Part shown: in pieces, positions 8,020-16,764 of the stretch
Layout: each line of letters opens with the position of its first letter
How positions within the stretch are numbered: position 1 is the stretch's first letter
Assembly: GCF_003688285.1 (NCBI RefSeq)
Contig: NZ_RCNT01000001.1
Coordinates: 62,001 to 126,000, forward strand
Source: Rhodophyticola porphyridii
Lineage (GTDB): Bacteria > Pseudomonadota > Alphaproteobacteria > Rhodobacterales > Rhodobacteraceae
DNA: 64,000 nt
Direction of reading: 5' to 3'
Position numbers and translations under genes: made by a program
The notes under the pieces: generated by a model
Told to the model about the DNA's origin: nothing
What the model saw: the letters and a program-made list of their open reading frames with translations, nothing else
The model's database searches: none

Positions 8020-9021
8020 ATGATCCAGACCCCCTATCTGCTTTTCCTTGGTGATGCGCCGGATCAACTGGCCGCCAAGGTTGCGCGCGGCATCCGCGAC
8101 TGGCGGCCCGACAATTGCGTCGGCCAGTTTCGGATGGAGGGGTGCAACGCGGATATCGGCCTGCCCGACATGACCCTGGCCCAGGCCCGGTCTGCCGGGG
8201 CGCGGACACTGGTGGTGGGCGTGGCAAATCGCGGCGGTGTGATTTCGGCGGCATGGAAGAAGGTGCTGGTCATGGCGCTGGAGGAGGGGTTCGATCTGGC
8301 CTCCGGTCTGCATAACCTGCTGCGCGACGAGCCCGATCTTGCCGCCGTGGCCAAGGCGACGGGTCGGGCGCTGCACGATGTCCGCGTGCCGGAAGTGGCC
8401 TATCCGATTGCCAATGGCCTGAAGCGAACGGGCAAACGCTGCCTTGCGGTGGGCACGGATTGCTCGGTCGGCAAGATGTACACGTCGCTGGCGATGGACA
8501 AGGAGATGAAGGCGCGCGGCCTCAAATCGAGTTTCCGGGCCACCGGGCAAACCGGCATTCTGATTACCGGCGACGGCGTACCGCTGGACGCGGTGGTGGC
8601 GGATTTCATCGCCGGGGCCGTCGAATGGCTGACCCCCGACAATGACGCCGACCACTGGGACCATATCGAGGGCCAGGGCAGCCTGTTCCATGTCTCCTAT
8701 TCCGGAGTCACGATGGCGCTGATCCACGGGGGGCAACCCGATGCCCTGATCCTCAGCCATGAGCCGACCCGTACGCATATGCGCGGGCTGCCCGGTTACG
8801 ATCTGCCCTCGCTTGAGGCGTTGCGCGATACCGCCCTGCCGCTGGCACGCATCGCAAATCCGGCAGCCGAGGTTGTCGGGATCTCGATCAACACCGCCGC
8901 AATGGCCGAGGATGAGGCGCTCGATCATCTTGCCGAGGTGGAGGCACGGATGGGCCTGGCCACGGTCGATCCGTTCCGGCAGGGGGCCGGCCGGCTGGTA
9001 GATGCGCTGTCGGGCCTATGA
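8020..9021 (+). CDS. dgcN: D-glutamate N-acetyltransferase DgcN (DUF1611)
   Basis: This 333 aa cytoplasmic protein has the DUF1611 layout: an N-terminal Rossmann-like part and a C-terminal P-loop-like part with GTDCSVGKMYTSLAMDKEM near residue 148 and the motif TGQTGILITGDGVPLDAVV. In marine bacteria DgcN is described as acetylating D-glutamate, after which DgcA racemises N-acetyl-D-glutamate to the L form, which feeds into arginine/glutamate metabolism. Its stop overlaps the dgcA start by 4 bp (ATGA), so the two are coupled. A dedicated regulator gene is not adjacent. The assignment rests on the DUF1611 plus enolase-superfamily pairing. Confidence 0.85.
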   Translation: MIQTPYLLFLGDAPDQLAAKVARGIRDWRPDNCVGQFRMEGCNADIGLPDMTLAQARSAGARTLVVGVANRGGVISAAWKKVLVMALEEGFDLASGLHNLLRDEPDLAAVAKATGRALHDVRVPEVAYPIANGLKRTGKRCLAVGTDCSVGKMYTSLAMDKEMKARGLKSSFRATGQTGILITGDGVPLDAVVADFIAGAVEWLTPDNDADHWDHIEGQGSLFHVSYSGVTMALIHGGQPDALILSHEPTRTHMRGLPGYDLPSLEALRDTALPLARIANPAAEVVGISINTAAMAEDEALDHLAEVEARMGLATVDPFRQGAGRLVDALSGL

Positions 9022-9980
9022 TCTCGGTCACGCCGGATACGTTTCGCCTCGCGGAGGTTTTCACCATCGCGCGCGGGTCGCGCAGCGAGGCACATGTGCT
9101 GACCGCAAGGGTCATCCGCGACGGCGTCATCGGTCAGGGCGAATGCGTGCCCTATGGGCGGTATGGGGAAACGCGCGAGAGCGTGACGGCGCAGATCGAG
9201 GAGCTGCCGCAAGGGATCTCCCGCCAGGATCTGCAGGATGCGTTGCCTGCCGGCGCCGCGCGGAACGCAGTGGATTGCGCGCTGTGGGACTGGCAAGCGA
9301 AACAGACCGGTGCGCCTGTCTGGCAGCTGGCCGGGCTGCCGCGGCCCGGGCCGGTGGTCACGGCCTTCACCCTGTCGCTCGACACGCCGGACAACATGCG
9401 CGCGGCGGCGACGAAACACAGCTTCCGCCCGCTTCTCAAAATCAAGCTGGGCACACCCGATGACATGCCAAGGCTGGAAGCCGTGCGCGCGGGCGCGCCC
9501 GCATCCCGCATCATCGTCGATGCAAACGAAGGCTGGTCGGCGGAGGTTTATGCCGATCTCGCCCCGCATCTGATCCGTCTCGGCGTGGAAATGGTGGAAC
9601 AGCCGCTGCCCGCGGGGCAGGATGATCTTCTGTCGGAAATCGACCGGCCGCTGCCCATTTGCGCCGATGAAAGCTGCCATGACCGGTCCAGCCTTCCGGG
9701 GCTGGCCGGGAAGTACGAAATGGTCAACATCAAACTCGACAAGACCGGCGGGCTGACCGAGGCTCTGGCGCTTCGCAGCGCGGCGCAGGAGGCCGGCTAC
9801 AAGGTCATGGTCGGCTGCATGGTCGGTTCCTCCCTTGCCATGGCCCCCGCGATGCTGGTGGCACAGGGCGTCGATCTGGTCGATCTCGACGGTCCGCTCC
9901 TTCTGGCGGAAGACCGCGACGTGCCTCTGCGCTTCGATGGCAGCACCGTGTTGCCGCCCGCGGCGGATCTCTGGGGCTGA
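9018..9980 (+). CDS. dgcA: N-acetyl-D-glutamate racemase DgcA (enolase superfamily, dipeptide-epimerase-like)
   Basis: This 320 aa enolase-superfamily enzyme has an N-terminal capping domain (about residues 1-110) and a (beta/alpha)7-beta barrel. The KxK acid/base motif is in LLKIKLGTPDD, metal ligands are in IIVDANEGW and the EQPLP segment, and the opposite-face lysine is in VNIKLDKTGG. By sequence alone it could be annotated as an L-Ala-D/L-Glu (dipeptide) epimerase. The coupled dgcN gene favours N-acetyl-D-glutamate racemase. Both functions would process D-glutamate-containing cell-wall products. It ends 76 bp before the esterase gene. Confidence 0.83.
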   Translation: MISVTPDTFRLAEVFTIARGSRSEAHVLTARVIRDGVIGQGECVPYGRYGETRESVTAQIEELPQGISRQDLQDALPAGAARNAVDCALWDWQAKQTGAPVWQLAGLPRPGPVVTAFTLSLDTPDNMRAAATKHSFRPLLKIKLGTPDDMPRLEAVRAGAPASRIIVDANEGWSAEVYADLAPHLIRLGVEMVEQPLPAGQDDLLSEIDRPLPICADESCHDRSSLPGLAGKYEMVNIKLDKTGGLTEALALRSAAQEAGYKVMVGCMVGSSLAMAPAMLVAQGVDLVDLDGPLLLAEDRDVPLRFDGSTVLPPAADLWG

Positions 9981-10023
9981 GGTCACGCAACCGTGCGGTG
10001 CAATCCCGCGCCGCAGGCTGCAC

Positions 10024-10049
10024 CATCCTGTCTGACTGGATACAGGATG
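10024..10049 (+). promoter_or_regulatory. Hairpin burying the esterase Shine-Dalgarno sequence
   Basis: CATCCTGT (10024-10031) and ACAGGATG (10042-10049) form a perfect 8-bp stem with a 10-nt loop. The right arm contains the likely ribosome-binding site AGGA of the gene starting at ATG 10057. Folding would hide it, so translation may be controlled by RNA structure or by a trans-acting factor. This is a structural observation; no function is known. Confidence 0.4.
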
Positions 10050-10056
10050 TTTCGCC

Positions 10057-10851
10057 ATGCGCAGGCTCGCCCTTTTTCTGACGGTTCTTTTCGCAAGCCC
10101 GGCCGCGGCCTGCGGGCCGGATACGGACTGCATGATCGGGGAGCGCAGCTATCGGCTCTACCTCCCCGAAAATCTAGGTCCCGACCCGGTCGGTGCGGTC
10201 GTCTTTGCCCATGGCTATCGCGGCAGCGCCGAGGGCGTGATGCGCAACCGCTCGCTGCGCGGTCTGGCCGATGAGCTGGGAATGGTCTTCGTCGCGCTGA
10301 AATCCGCAGGCGATGACTGGAACCTTGCCCATCGCCCCCGAAATCCGGCCCAGACCGAGGCGCTGGAATACACCTATGTCGCCGCCGTGCTGGATGATGT
10401 GGCGGCCCGCGTCGCTCTTGATCGCGACCGTGTTGTGGCCACGGGCTTTTCGGCGGGCGGGATGATGACCTGGACGCTTGCCTGCGGAATGCCGGGTCAG
10501 TTTGCCGGGTTCGTCCCGATATCCGGGACCTTCTGGGCGCCGGTGCCGGAAACCTGCAGCGCTGCGCCGGCCAACCTTGTTCATATCCACGGAACGCAGG
10601 ACAGCGTCGTGCCACTTGGCGGGCGCCAGATCGGTGAGGCCCGGCAAGGCGATGTCCCGACGGCGCTGGCGACTTATGCGGCCCATGGCGCCTTTTCCTA
10701 CACGGAAACCGTACAGGCCCCGGGCGATATGATGTGCCGGCAATCCGAAAACGCCGCCGGTCAGGTGCTTGATTTCTGTACCTTCCCGGGCGGGCATGAT
10801 TTCTCCGTCACGCGGTTGCGCCATGGGATCGCGCGCGTACTCGGCCACTGA
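10057..10851 (+). CDS. Secreted alpha/beta-hydrolase, PHB depolymerase/feruloyl-esterase-like
   Basis: The 264 aa product has a signal peptide (residues 1-18, cleavage after SPAAA) and an alpha/beta-hydrolase core. The oxyanion strand is VVFAHGYRGSAEG, the nucleophile elbow is GFSAGG with Ser132, a likely acid is in HGTQDSVVP, and the catalytic His is in FPGGHDFSV. This is the LpqC/polyhydroxybutyrate-depolymerase-like esterase family, active in the periplasm or outside the cell. Cysteines at CGPDTDC, CGMPG, ETCSA and MMCRQ may form disulphides. It is sandwiched between dgcA and the D-amino-acid transaminase gene, on the same strand. The substrate is unknown. Confidence 0.85.
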   Translation: MRRLALFLTVLFASPAAACGPDTDCMIGERSYRLYLPENLGPDPVGAVVFAHGYRGSAEGVMRNRSLRGLADELGMVFVALKSAGDDWNLAHRPRNPAQTEALEYTYVAAVLDDVAARVALDRDRVVATGFSAGGMMTWTLACGMPGQFAGFVPISGTFWAPVPETCSAAPANLVHIHGTQDSVVPLGGRQIGEARQGDVPTALATYAAHGAFSYTETVQAPGDMMCRQSENAAGQVLDFCTFPGGHDFSVTRLRHGIARVLGH

Positions 10852-10916
10852 AACGGGGTTGACAGACCCGCGCCCTCGGACCCACCTGAGACCGGAAAAA
10901 TCAGAGGTATGCCCCT

Positions 10917-11771
10917 ATGTCCCGCACTGTCTACGTCAATGGCGAGTATCTGCCCGAGGAAAGGGCCACCATCTCCATCTTCGATCGGGGCTTTCTCTTT
11001 GCCGATGGCGTTTACGAGGTGACCTCTGTCCTGGACGGCAAGCTGATCGACTTCGCGGGCCACGCCAAGCGTCTGGAACGGTCGCTTGGCGAGCTTGAGA
11101 TATCCGCCCCCTGCTCCGTGGATGACCTGCTGGAAATTCATCGCCGTCTGGTGGCTGAAAACGATATCACCGACGGGCTGGTCTATCTGCAAATCACCCG
11201 GGGGGCGGCGGACAGGGATTTTGCCTATCCCACGGACGCCACGCCAACGCTGGTGCTCTTCACCCAATCCAAGCCCGGTCTTGCCGACAGCCCGGCGGCG
11301 CGCACGGGCATCAAGGTGATCTCGATCGAGGATCAGCGGTGGGGCCGCCGTGATATCAAGACGGTGCAGCTGCTCTACCCTTCGATGGGCAAGATGATGG
11401 CCAAGGCGGCGGGGGCCGATGACGCCTGGATGGTCGAAGACGGCGCAGTGACCGAGGGCACATCCAACAATGCCTATATCGTGAAGGGAAATACCATCGT
11501 CACCCGGCAGTTGGGCACGGAAATCCTCCACGGGATCACCCGCGCGGCCGTGCTCCGTTTCGCGCGCGAAGCACAAATGCGGGTGGAGGAACGGCCCTTC
11601 ACCATCGACGAGGCGAAAGCGGCGGACGAGGCGTTCATCACCTCGGCCAGCAGTTTCGTGATGCCGGTGGTGGAGATGGACGGCGCGCCGATCGGAACCG
11701 GAAAGCCTGGCGCCGTGGCCACCCGCTTGCGGGAGATCTATCTGGAGGAAAGCCGCAAGGCCGCGGTCTAG
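10917..11771 (+). CDS. dat: D-amino-acid transaminase (PLP fold type IV)
   Basis: The 284 aa enzyme exchanges amino groups between D-alanine and 2-oxoglutarate, giving D-glutamate and pyruvate. It begins TVYVNGEYLPEERATISIFD, typical of D-AAT. It has the PLP lysine Lys148 in RRDIKTVQLL and the phosphate-binding segment AVTEGTSNNAYIV. The specificity is D-AAT rather than BCAT by overall resemblance, which remains an inference. Together with dgcN-dgcA upstream it gives this stretch three D-amino-acid enzymes. It ends 4 bp inside the convergent VOC gene. Confidence 0.87.
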   Translation: MSRTVYVNGEYLPEERATISIFDRGFLFADGVYEVTSVLDGKLIDFAGHAKRLERSLGELEISAPCSVDDLLEIHRRLVAENDITDGLVYLQITRGAADRDFAYPTDATPTLVLFTQSKPGLADSPAARTGIKVISIEDQRWGRRDIKTVQLLYPSMGKMMAKAAGADDAWMVEDGAVTEGTSNNAYIVKGNTIVTRQLGTEILHGITRAAVLRFAREAQMRVEERPFTIDEAKAADEAFITSASSFVMPVVEMDGAPIGTGKPGAVATRLREIYLEESRKAAV

Positions 11772-12220
11772 GGTGCGGACCAGTCCGGATCTTTCGCGAC
11801 CAGTTCCACCGTGTTGCCTTCGGGGTCCTCGGTGAAGATGCCACGCCAGCCGATCCAGCCGAAATGCTCAACCCTGTAAGGTTGGCCTTTGGCCTCGTAC
11901 CAGGCCATGACCGCCTCCTGCTCGGCAAAGGGCAGGCTCAGGGCAAGGTGATGCAGGGATGATCGCGCCCCGGTTTCGGGTGCATCCTCGCCTGTTGGAT
12001 GCAGACCCGGCCGCCCGGAAACGCTCTTGTCGAACAGGGCCAGCACTGCCGTGTGCCCGGCGAACCCGTCGGCAATGCGGAAAAACACGATCCCGTCCCC
12101 GGTATTGCCGCTGAGTCTCGTCAAGCCGATGATACCTTCGTAAAATGCGCTCATCGCTGCGATGTCGTCGCAGCGAATGGCGATCTCTCCCAACGCGCGC
12201 ACCTGGAACCCACGGGTCAT
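11768..12220 (-). CDS. VOC (glyoxalase/bleomycin-resistance) family protein
   Basis: The 150 aa single-domain protein has two beta-alpha-beta-beta-beta modules. A first metal-site-like position is near MSAFYEGIIGLTRL, and the second module carries SSLHHLALSLPFAEQEAVMAWYEAKG with the C-terminal FTEDPEGNTVELVAKDP. These are typical of the vicinal oxygen chelate superfamily (glyoxalases, fosfomycin and bleomycin resistance, dioxygenases). The exact reaction cannot be assigned. It is transcribed convergently to dat with a 4-bp overlap and stands alone. Confidence 0.85.
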   Translation of the reverse strand: MTRGFQVRALGEIAIRCDDIAAMSAFYEGIIGLTRLSGNTGDGIVFFRIADGFAGHTAVLALFDKSVSGRPGLHPTGEDAPETGARSSLHHLALSLPFAEQEAVMAWYEAKGQPYRVEHFGWIGWRGIFTEDPEGNTVELVAKDPDWSAP

Positions 12221-12318
12221 CTGAGGCCCCCCTTTCCGCCACGACTATCCGCCCGGGCGCTTCGGCGCGTCAAGGCGTGTCTTGGCCGGTGTGCACGCCC
12301 GTGTCATGGATTGCGTGC

Positions 12319-12795
12319 ATGGAGACACTTTCCACCCTCACAGCGCGCCACGCGCGGGACGGTCGGCTAGACTGGATCGGGCTGCGCCCTGCGCGCCGGG
12401 CAGGAATGATCTCAGTCCAGAGGGTCGGGATCTCGGAAACCGGCCTTGACGGCGATCATCGCACGAAACCGGGAAAGCGCGCTGTCACCCTTGTTCAGGC
12501 CGAACATCTGCCCGTGATCGCAGCATTTGCGGGGCTGGAGGCGGTCACCCCGCAAATGCTGCGCCGAAACCTGATGATATCCCGGATCAATCTGGCGGCC
12601 CTGCGCGGGCGCATCCTTACCCTCGGCGCGGCGCGATTGCGCATCACGGGCCCCTGTGCACCCTGTTCCCGGATGGAAGAGGCGCTTGGCCCCGGGGGCT
12701 ACACCGCGATGCGCGGCCACGGCGGCTGGACGGCGGAGGTTGTGACGCCCGGAACCGTTCAGATCGGCAACGCGGTCAGCCTGGTCCGGCCCTGA
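12319..12795 (+). CDS. MOSC-domain protein
   Basis: The 158 aa product has the MOSC (molybdenum cofactor sulfurase C-terminal) fold signature: DGDHRTKPGKRAVTLVQ, RRNLMISRINLAALRG, and the conserved cysteines in TGPCAPCSRMEE. Stand-alone MOSC proteins are thought to carry activated sulfur or handle N-hydroxylated substrates with Mo cofactor. I chose the ATG at 12319 because translation from there begins with the domain; the frame is open further upstream, but that part is antisense to the VOC gene and lacks domain character. No other molybdenum gene is adjacent. Confidence 0.85.
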   Translation: METLSTLTARHARDGRLDWIGLRPARRAGMISVQRVGISETGLDGDHRTKPGKRAVTLVQAEHLPVIAAFAGLEAVTPQMLRRNLMISRINLAALRGRILTLGAARLRITGPCAPCSRMEEALGPGGYTAMRGHGGWTAEVVTPGTVQIGNAVSLVRP

Positions 12796-12826
12796 TCCCT
12801 TCTGCTTCGCTGTTCCCTATCTATAT

Positions 12827-14176
12827 CTAGCGCAGGCGCTGCAATACCCGGAGAGAGGCGTACCCATCGGGCACCACGCCGATGGAGGCCTGATACCGGC
12901 GCACGGCTTCGATGGTTTCGGGTCCGACGATCCCGTCGATGCCATTGGTCGAAAACCCCGCCCGGGTCAGGCGGCGCTGCAGTTCTTCACGTTCGTCCCG
13001 CGTCAACGCCCGGTCGGTGCGTGGCCATGTGGCGCGGAAGCTGGCGCCGCCCGCGATCCGGTCGGACAGATGGCCGACGGCGATCACATAGGCATCCGCG
13101 GTGTTGTACCGTTCGATCACATGGAAGTTGTTGAAAATCACCAGCGCCACGCCCTCCGCTCCGGCCGGCAACAGGATTGACGAGGGGCCGTGGTCGGGCA
13201 GTTGCCCGCCATCCGGCAGGCGCACGCCCATCGCATTCCATTGGCTCACGTTCTGTTTGATCCGCTCCCCCGATTGCGCGTAGTCGAAGCCGCGTGGCAG
13301 AACCACCTCCATCCCCCAGGGTTGCCCATGGGTCCAGCCGAAGCTGCGGAGATAATTGGCGGTGGAGGCCAGCGCGTCGGCGGGATTGTCCGACCAGATG
13401 TCGCGCCGACCGTCGCCGGTGATGTCGACTGCATGTTCCAGATAGCTGTTGGGCATGAATTGCGTGTGGCCCATGGCCCCGGCCCAGGATCCGCTCATTT
13501 GCTCGGGCTGCACGTCGCCCGCTTGCAGGATCCGCAGCGCATCAAGCAGCTGTGCTTCGAAGAACTCCTGTCTGCGGCCCTCATAGGCGAGGGTGGCCAT
13601 CGCCTCTATGATATTGATATCGCCGCGGACATTGCCGTACGCGCTTTCCAGCCCCCAGATCGCGGTGACCACTTCGGCCTCCACGCGATAGGTCGCCTCG
13701 ATCTGTTGCAGGAGGCGCTGATTCTGGCTGAACGCGGTGCGGCCATTGTTGATGCGCGTGGGAGAAACGGCGGTATCCAGATAATCCCACAATGCCCGGG
13801 AAAACTCCGACTGGTTGCGGTCCCGGTCAATGACTGTGCTGTTGAGCCGGACATTGCGAAACGCCCGGTCAAGAGTGTTCCGGCTGATGCCTGCGGCCCG
13901 GGCGCGGGTCTGGAACCTTTGAATCCATTGGCGAAAACCAGTGTCATCCACGACGGTCTGAACCTGCGCAACGGCTTGCACCGGTTGAGATATCCCGCGC
14001 GCGACAGGGCGCAGCGAAGTTCGGACGGCATGCGATCCCTGCTGCGTGGACACAGTGACGGCGGCCACCGGCCGGGGTTCTGGCCGCAAAGAGGTATCCG
14101 GCGGAAATGGCAGCGCCGCACCCGGTAGAAAACTGAAAAGAATGCCGATCCCGGCCCATACGCCACGCATGCCCAT
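12827..14176 (-). CDS. Second lytic murein transglycosylase, MltB family with peptidoglycan-binding domain
   Basis: The protein has 449 aa. It has an N-terminal hydrophobic export segment (residues 4-22), then a Pro/Gln-rich linker to about residue 75. The SLT_2 catalytic domain spans ~80-375, with catalytic Glu177 in AIWGLESAYGN and GAMGHTQFMPNSYLEH. A PG_binding_1 domain occupies ~390-449 (ELQRRLTRAGFSTNGIDGIVG). ATG 14176 and ATG 14170 are both possible starts; the longer open frame upstream has no export signal. Compared with the paralogue at 3161-4336 it keeps the canonical QFMPN loop and has a longer linker. It lies just downstream of rnr. Confidence 0.9.
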   Translation of the reverse strand: MGMRGVWAGIGILFSFLPGAALPFPPDTSLRPEPRPVAAVTVSTQQGSHAVRTSLRPVARGISQPVQAVAQVQTVVDDTGFRQWIQRFQTRARAAGISRNTLDRAFRNVRLNSTVIDRDRNQSEFSRALWDYLDTAVSPTRINNGRTAFSQNQRLLQQIEATYRVEAEVVTAIWGLESAYGNVRGDINIIEAMATLAYEGRRQEFFEAQLLDALRILQAGDVQPEQMSGSWAGAMGHTQFMPNSYLEHAVDITGDGRRDIWSDNPADALASTANYLRSFGWTHGQPWGMEVVLPRGFDYAQSGERIKQNVSQWNAMGVRLPDGGQLPDHGPSSILLPAGAEGVALVIFNNFHVIERYNTADAYVIAVGHLSDRIAGGASFRATWPRTDRALTRDEREELQRRLTRAGFSTNGIDGIVGPETIEAVRRYQASIGVVPDGYASLRVLQRLR

Positions 14177-14348
14177 ACCTGTTTTATTGGTTCTCTGCTC
14201 ACCCTCAGTATAGCGCGATCCGGGGCGGGTAAGAAGCGGAATGCGGGCCATGCGCGGGCTGTTGCCGGATCGGACAGGTTTGGAAAAATCGCGAAAATGC
14301 GAAAAACCCGACGCCATCGGCATGGTCGTCGCCTCAGGCAAGCGTTGC

Positions 14349-16619
14349 TCAGCGTCGCTTGCGCAGAACCTTCTTCTTGCCTTTCGCGGCCTTGGCGCGG
14401 GCCTGTCCGGCCTTGCGCCGGGGCGCCTTGCCACGCCGTCCCGAATTACGGTCCCCGCCGGGTCCGTGCCGCACGATCTCGCCATCGATGGACACCAGTT
14501 CCAAGGTCAGCCCGCCGGTGACCGGGACCGCTTCGGCCAGTTTCACCGTCACCTCCTGCCCGATGCCGATGACCAGCCCGGTATCGGCCCCCATCAGCGT
14601 CTGCGCCTCGGCGTCGTGGTGGAAGTATTCCCGGCCGAGCGCGCGCATCGGGAGCAGGCCGTCCGCACCCGTTTCGTCCAGTTTCACGAAGGCGCCGAAC
14701 CGCGCGATGCCCGAGATGCGCCCGGTGAACTCCGCGCCCACACGGTCGGAGAGATAAGCCGCCAGATAGCGGTCATTCGTGTCGCGCTCCGCCATCATCG
14801 AGCGGCGTTCGGTGTCGGAGATGTGTTTGGCCGTCTCGTCCAGCCGCTCGATCTCCTCTGGGCTCAACCCGTCGCGACCCCAGCCGTGGGCCGCGATCAG
14901 CGCCCGGTGGACGATCAGATCCGCGTAGCGCCGGATGGGCGAGGTGAAATGCGCGTAGCTTTTCAGGGCCAGTCCGAAATGGCCGAAATTCTCGGCATTG
15001 TAATAGGCCTGCTGCATCGAACGCAGGGTGGAGATGCTGATCAGTTCGCTGAAATCGCTGTCGCGCGCGGCATTCAGGAGCGCATTCAGATGCTGCGTCC
15101 GTAGAACCTGCCCCTTGGCCAATGTGAAGCCGCTGCTTTGGGCGGTTTCCCGCAAGGCCTCCATCTTCTGACGGTCCGGTTCCTCATGAACGCGGAACAG
15201 CAGCGGTGTGCGTTTTGCGATCAGGGTCTCGGCGGCCGCGACATTGGCCAGAACCATGAACTCCTCGATCAGCTTGTGGGCATCGAGCCTGTCCTTGAAC
15301 GCGACGGACGTGACCTTGCCCTCCTCGCTCAACACGATCCGGCGTTCGGGCAGATCAAGTTCCAGCGGCTGACGGTGGGCGCGGGCGCGTTTCAGCGCGG
15401 CATAGGCGGCATAAAGCGGCGCGATAACCGGATCCAGCAGGGGCTGGCATTTGTCATTCGGTTGCCCGTCCTGGGCGGCCTGAACCTCTTCGTAATTCAG
15501 CGATGCGGCGGATCGCATGAGCCCGCGATGGAAACTGTGGGAAAGCTTCGCCCCCTCCGCGTCGATCACCATACGCACGGCAATGCAGGCCCGCGGCACG
15601 CCTTCGTGCAACGAGCAGAGATCGCCCGACAGCCGGTCGGGCAGCATCGGCACCACCCGATCGGGGAAATATGTGGAATTGCCGCGTTTCTTCGCCTCGC
15701 GGTCCAGCGCGCTGCCCGGGCGCACGTAATGCGCGACATCCGCGATGGCGACCCAGATCACATGCCCGCCCGGGTTTTTGGGGTCGTCATCGCCATGAGC
15801 ATAGCAGGCATCGTCGTGGTCGCGCGCATCGGCCGGGTCGATGGTGATAAGGGGCATGTCGCGCAGGTCGTCACGGCCGGAAAGCCCGGCCGGCCCGGCG
15901 CGGTCGGCCTCGTCGATAACCGCATCGGGAAAGGCATCGGGAATGCCGTGTTCGTGGATCGCGATCAGGCTGACCGCCTTCGGCGCGCCGGGGTCGCCCA
16001 ACCGCTCGGTGATCCGCGCCCGAGGCAGGCCCATGCGGTTTTTCGGTCCCGCCTGTTCCGCCTCGACCAGTTCGCCATCCCGGGCGCCGTAGGTGGCGTC
16101 GGCGGCAACGATCCAGTCCTTGTCGCTGCCCTTCGCGATGGGCACGATGCGGCCACCCTCGGCGGATTTGCGGAAGATACCAAGCAGCTTGCGCGGGTTG
16201 GTGCCGATCCGCCGGATCAGGCGGGCGATATACTGATGATCCTCGCCCGAGACCTCCTGCAGGCGTGCGAGGATCCGGTCGCCCTCGCCAAGTGCGGGGT
16301 CGGTGGCGCGGGGCGCGAACAGAATGCGCGGCTCCGGCCCTTCGCCATGCCATTCCAGCGGGTGCGCGAACAGATCGCCCAGATCATCCGGCGGCAGCAT
16401 CTGCAGGACGGACACGGGCGGCAGCTTGTCCGGATCGCGATAGGTCTTGCGGCGCTTTTCAAGATGCCCGTCCTCTTCCAGTTCCCGGAGGATCTTTTTC
16501 AGGTCGATCCGCGCCGCCCCCTTCACATGAAACGCCTTGGCGATGTCACGCTTGGAGGTCTGGCCGGGATGATCGGCGATCCAGGCTAGGATGTCTGATT
16601 TGGAAGGAAGACGGTTCAT
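14349..16619 (-). CDS. rnr: Ribonuclease R
   Basis: The protein is 756 aa from ATG 16619. It is a processive 3'-5' hydrolytic exoribonuclease that degrades structured RNA in the cytoplasm. An N-terminal winged-helix region (SKRDIAKAFHVKGAARIDLKK) is followed by cold-shock domains, the RNB catalytic domain with DPADARDHDDACY (metal-binding aspartates), HYVRPGSALDREA and the SPIRRYADLIVHR motif, an S1 domain (EFTGRISGIARFGAFVKLDE), and a Lys/Arg-rich tail. An alternative start at 16655 adds 12 residues. Neither start has a strong Shine-Dalgarno, but MNRLPSKSDIL fits the family. Confidence 0.94.
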   Translation of the reverse strand: MNRLPSKSDILAWIADHPGQTSKRDIAKAFHVKGAARIDLKKILRELEEDGHLEKRRKTYRDPDKLPPVSVLQMLPPDDLGDLFAHPLEWHGEGPEPRILFAPRATDPALGEGDRILARLQEVSGEDHQYIARLIRRIGTNPRKLLGIFRKSAEGGRIVPIAKGSDKDWIVAADATYGARDGELVEAEQAGPKNRMGLPRARITERLGDPGAPKAVSLIAIHEHGIPDAFPDAVIDEADRAGPAGLSGRDDLRDMPLITIDPADARDHDDACYAHGDDDPKNPGGHVIWVAIADVAHYVRPGSALDREAKKRGNSTYFPDRVVPMLPDRLSGDLCSLHEGVPRACIAVRMVIDAEGAKLSHSFHRGLMRSAASLNYEEVQAAQDGQPNDKCQPLLDPVIAPLYAAYAALKRARAHRQPLELDLPERRIVLSEEGKVTSVAFKDRLDAHKLIEEFMVLANVAAAETLIAKRTPLLFRVHEEPDRQKMEALRETAQSSGFTLAKGQVLRTQHLNALLNAARDSDFSELISISTLRSMQQAYYNAENFGHFGLALKSYAHFTSPIRRYADLIVHRALIAAHGWGRDGLSPEEIERLDETAKHISDTERRSMMAERDTNDRYLAAYLSDRVGAEFTGRISGIARFGAFVKLDETGADGLLPMRALGREYFHHDAEAQTLMGADTGLVIGIGQEVTVKLAEAVPVTGGLTLELVSIDGEIVRHGPGGDRNSGRRGKAPRRKAGQARAKAAKGKKKVLRKRR

Positions 16620-16764
16620 GAGAGGGGAGGTAGCACGAGGGACCGGGCGCGTCATCGGTGAAGTGCGATGCGGCCGGACCGCCCGAACCCGGGAGGCCGG
16701 AACGGAGAGGTGGCTCCGGTGGCGGGTATGCAGGCCGGACGAAGACCGGCGCGCGGGAGGCGGC

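Noticed and set aside
7851-8054. 67-codon plus-strand open frame before dgcN
   Set aside because: It overlaps the dgcN start in another frame, lacks a ribosome-binding site and has no protein-like features; the region is more likely the dgcN leader.
12145-12318. N-terminal extension of the MOSC protein upstream of 12319
   Set aside because: The extension is antisense to the VOC gene and its own upstream region, and has no MOSC character; ATG 12319 begins at the domain.
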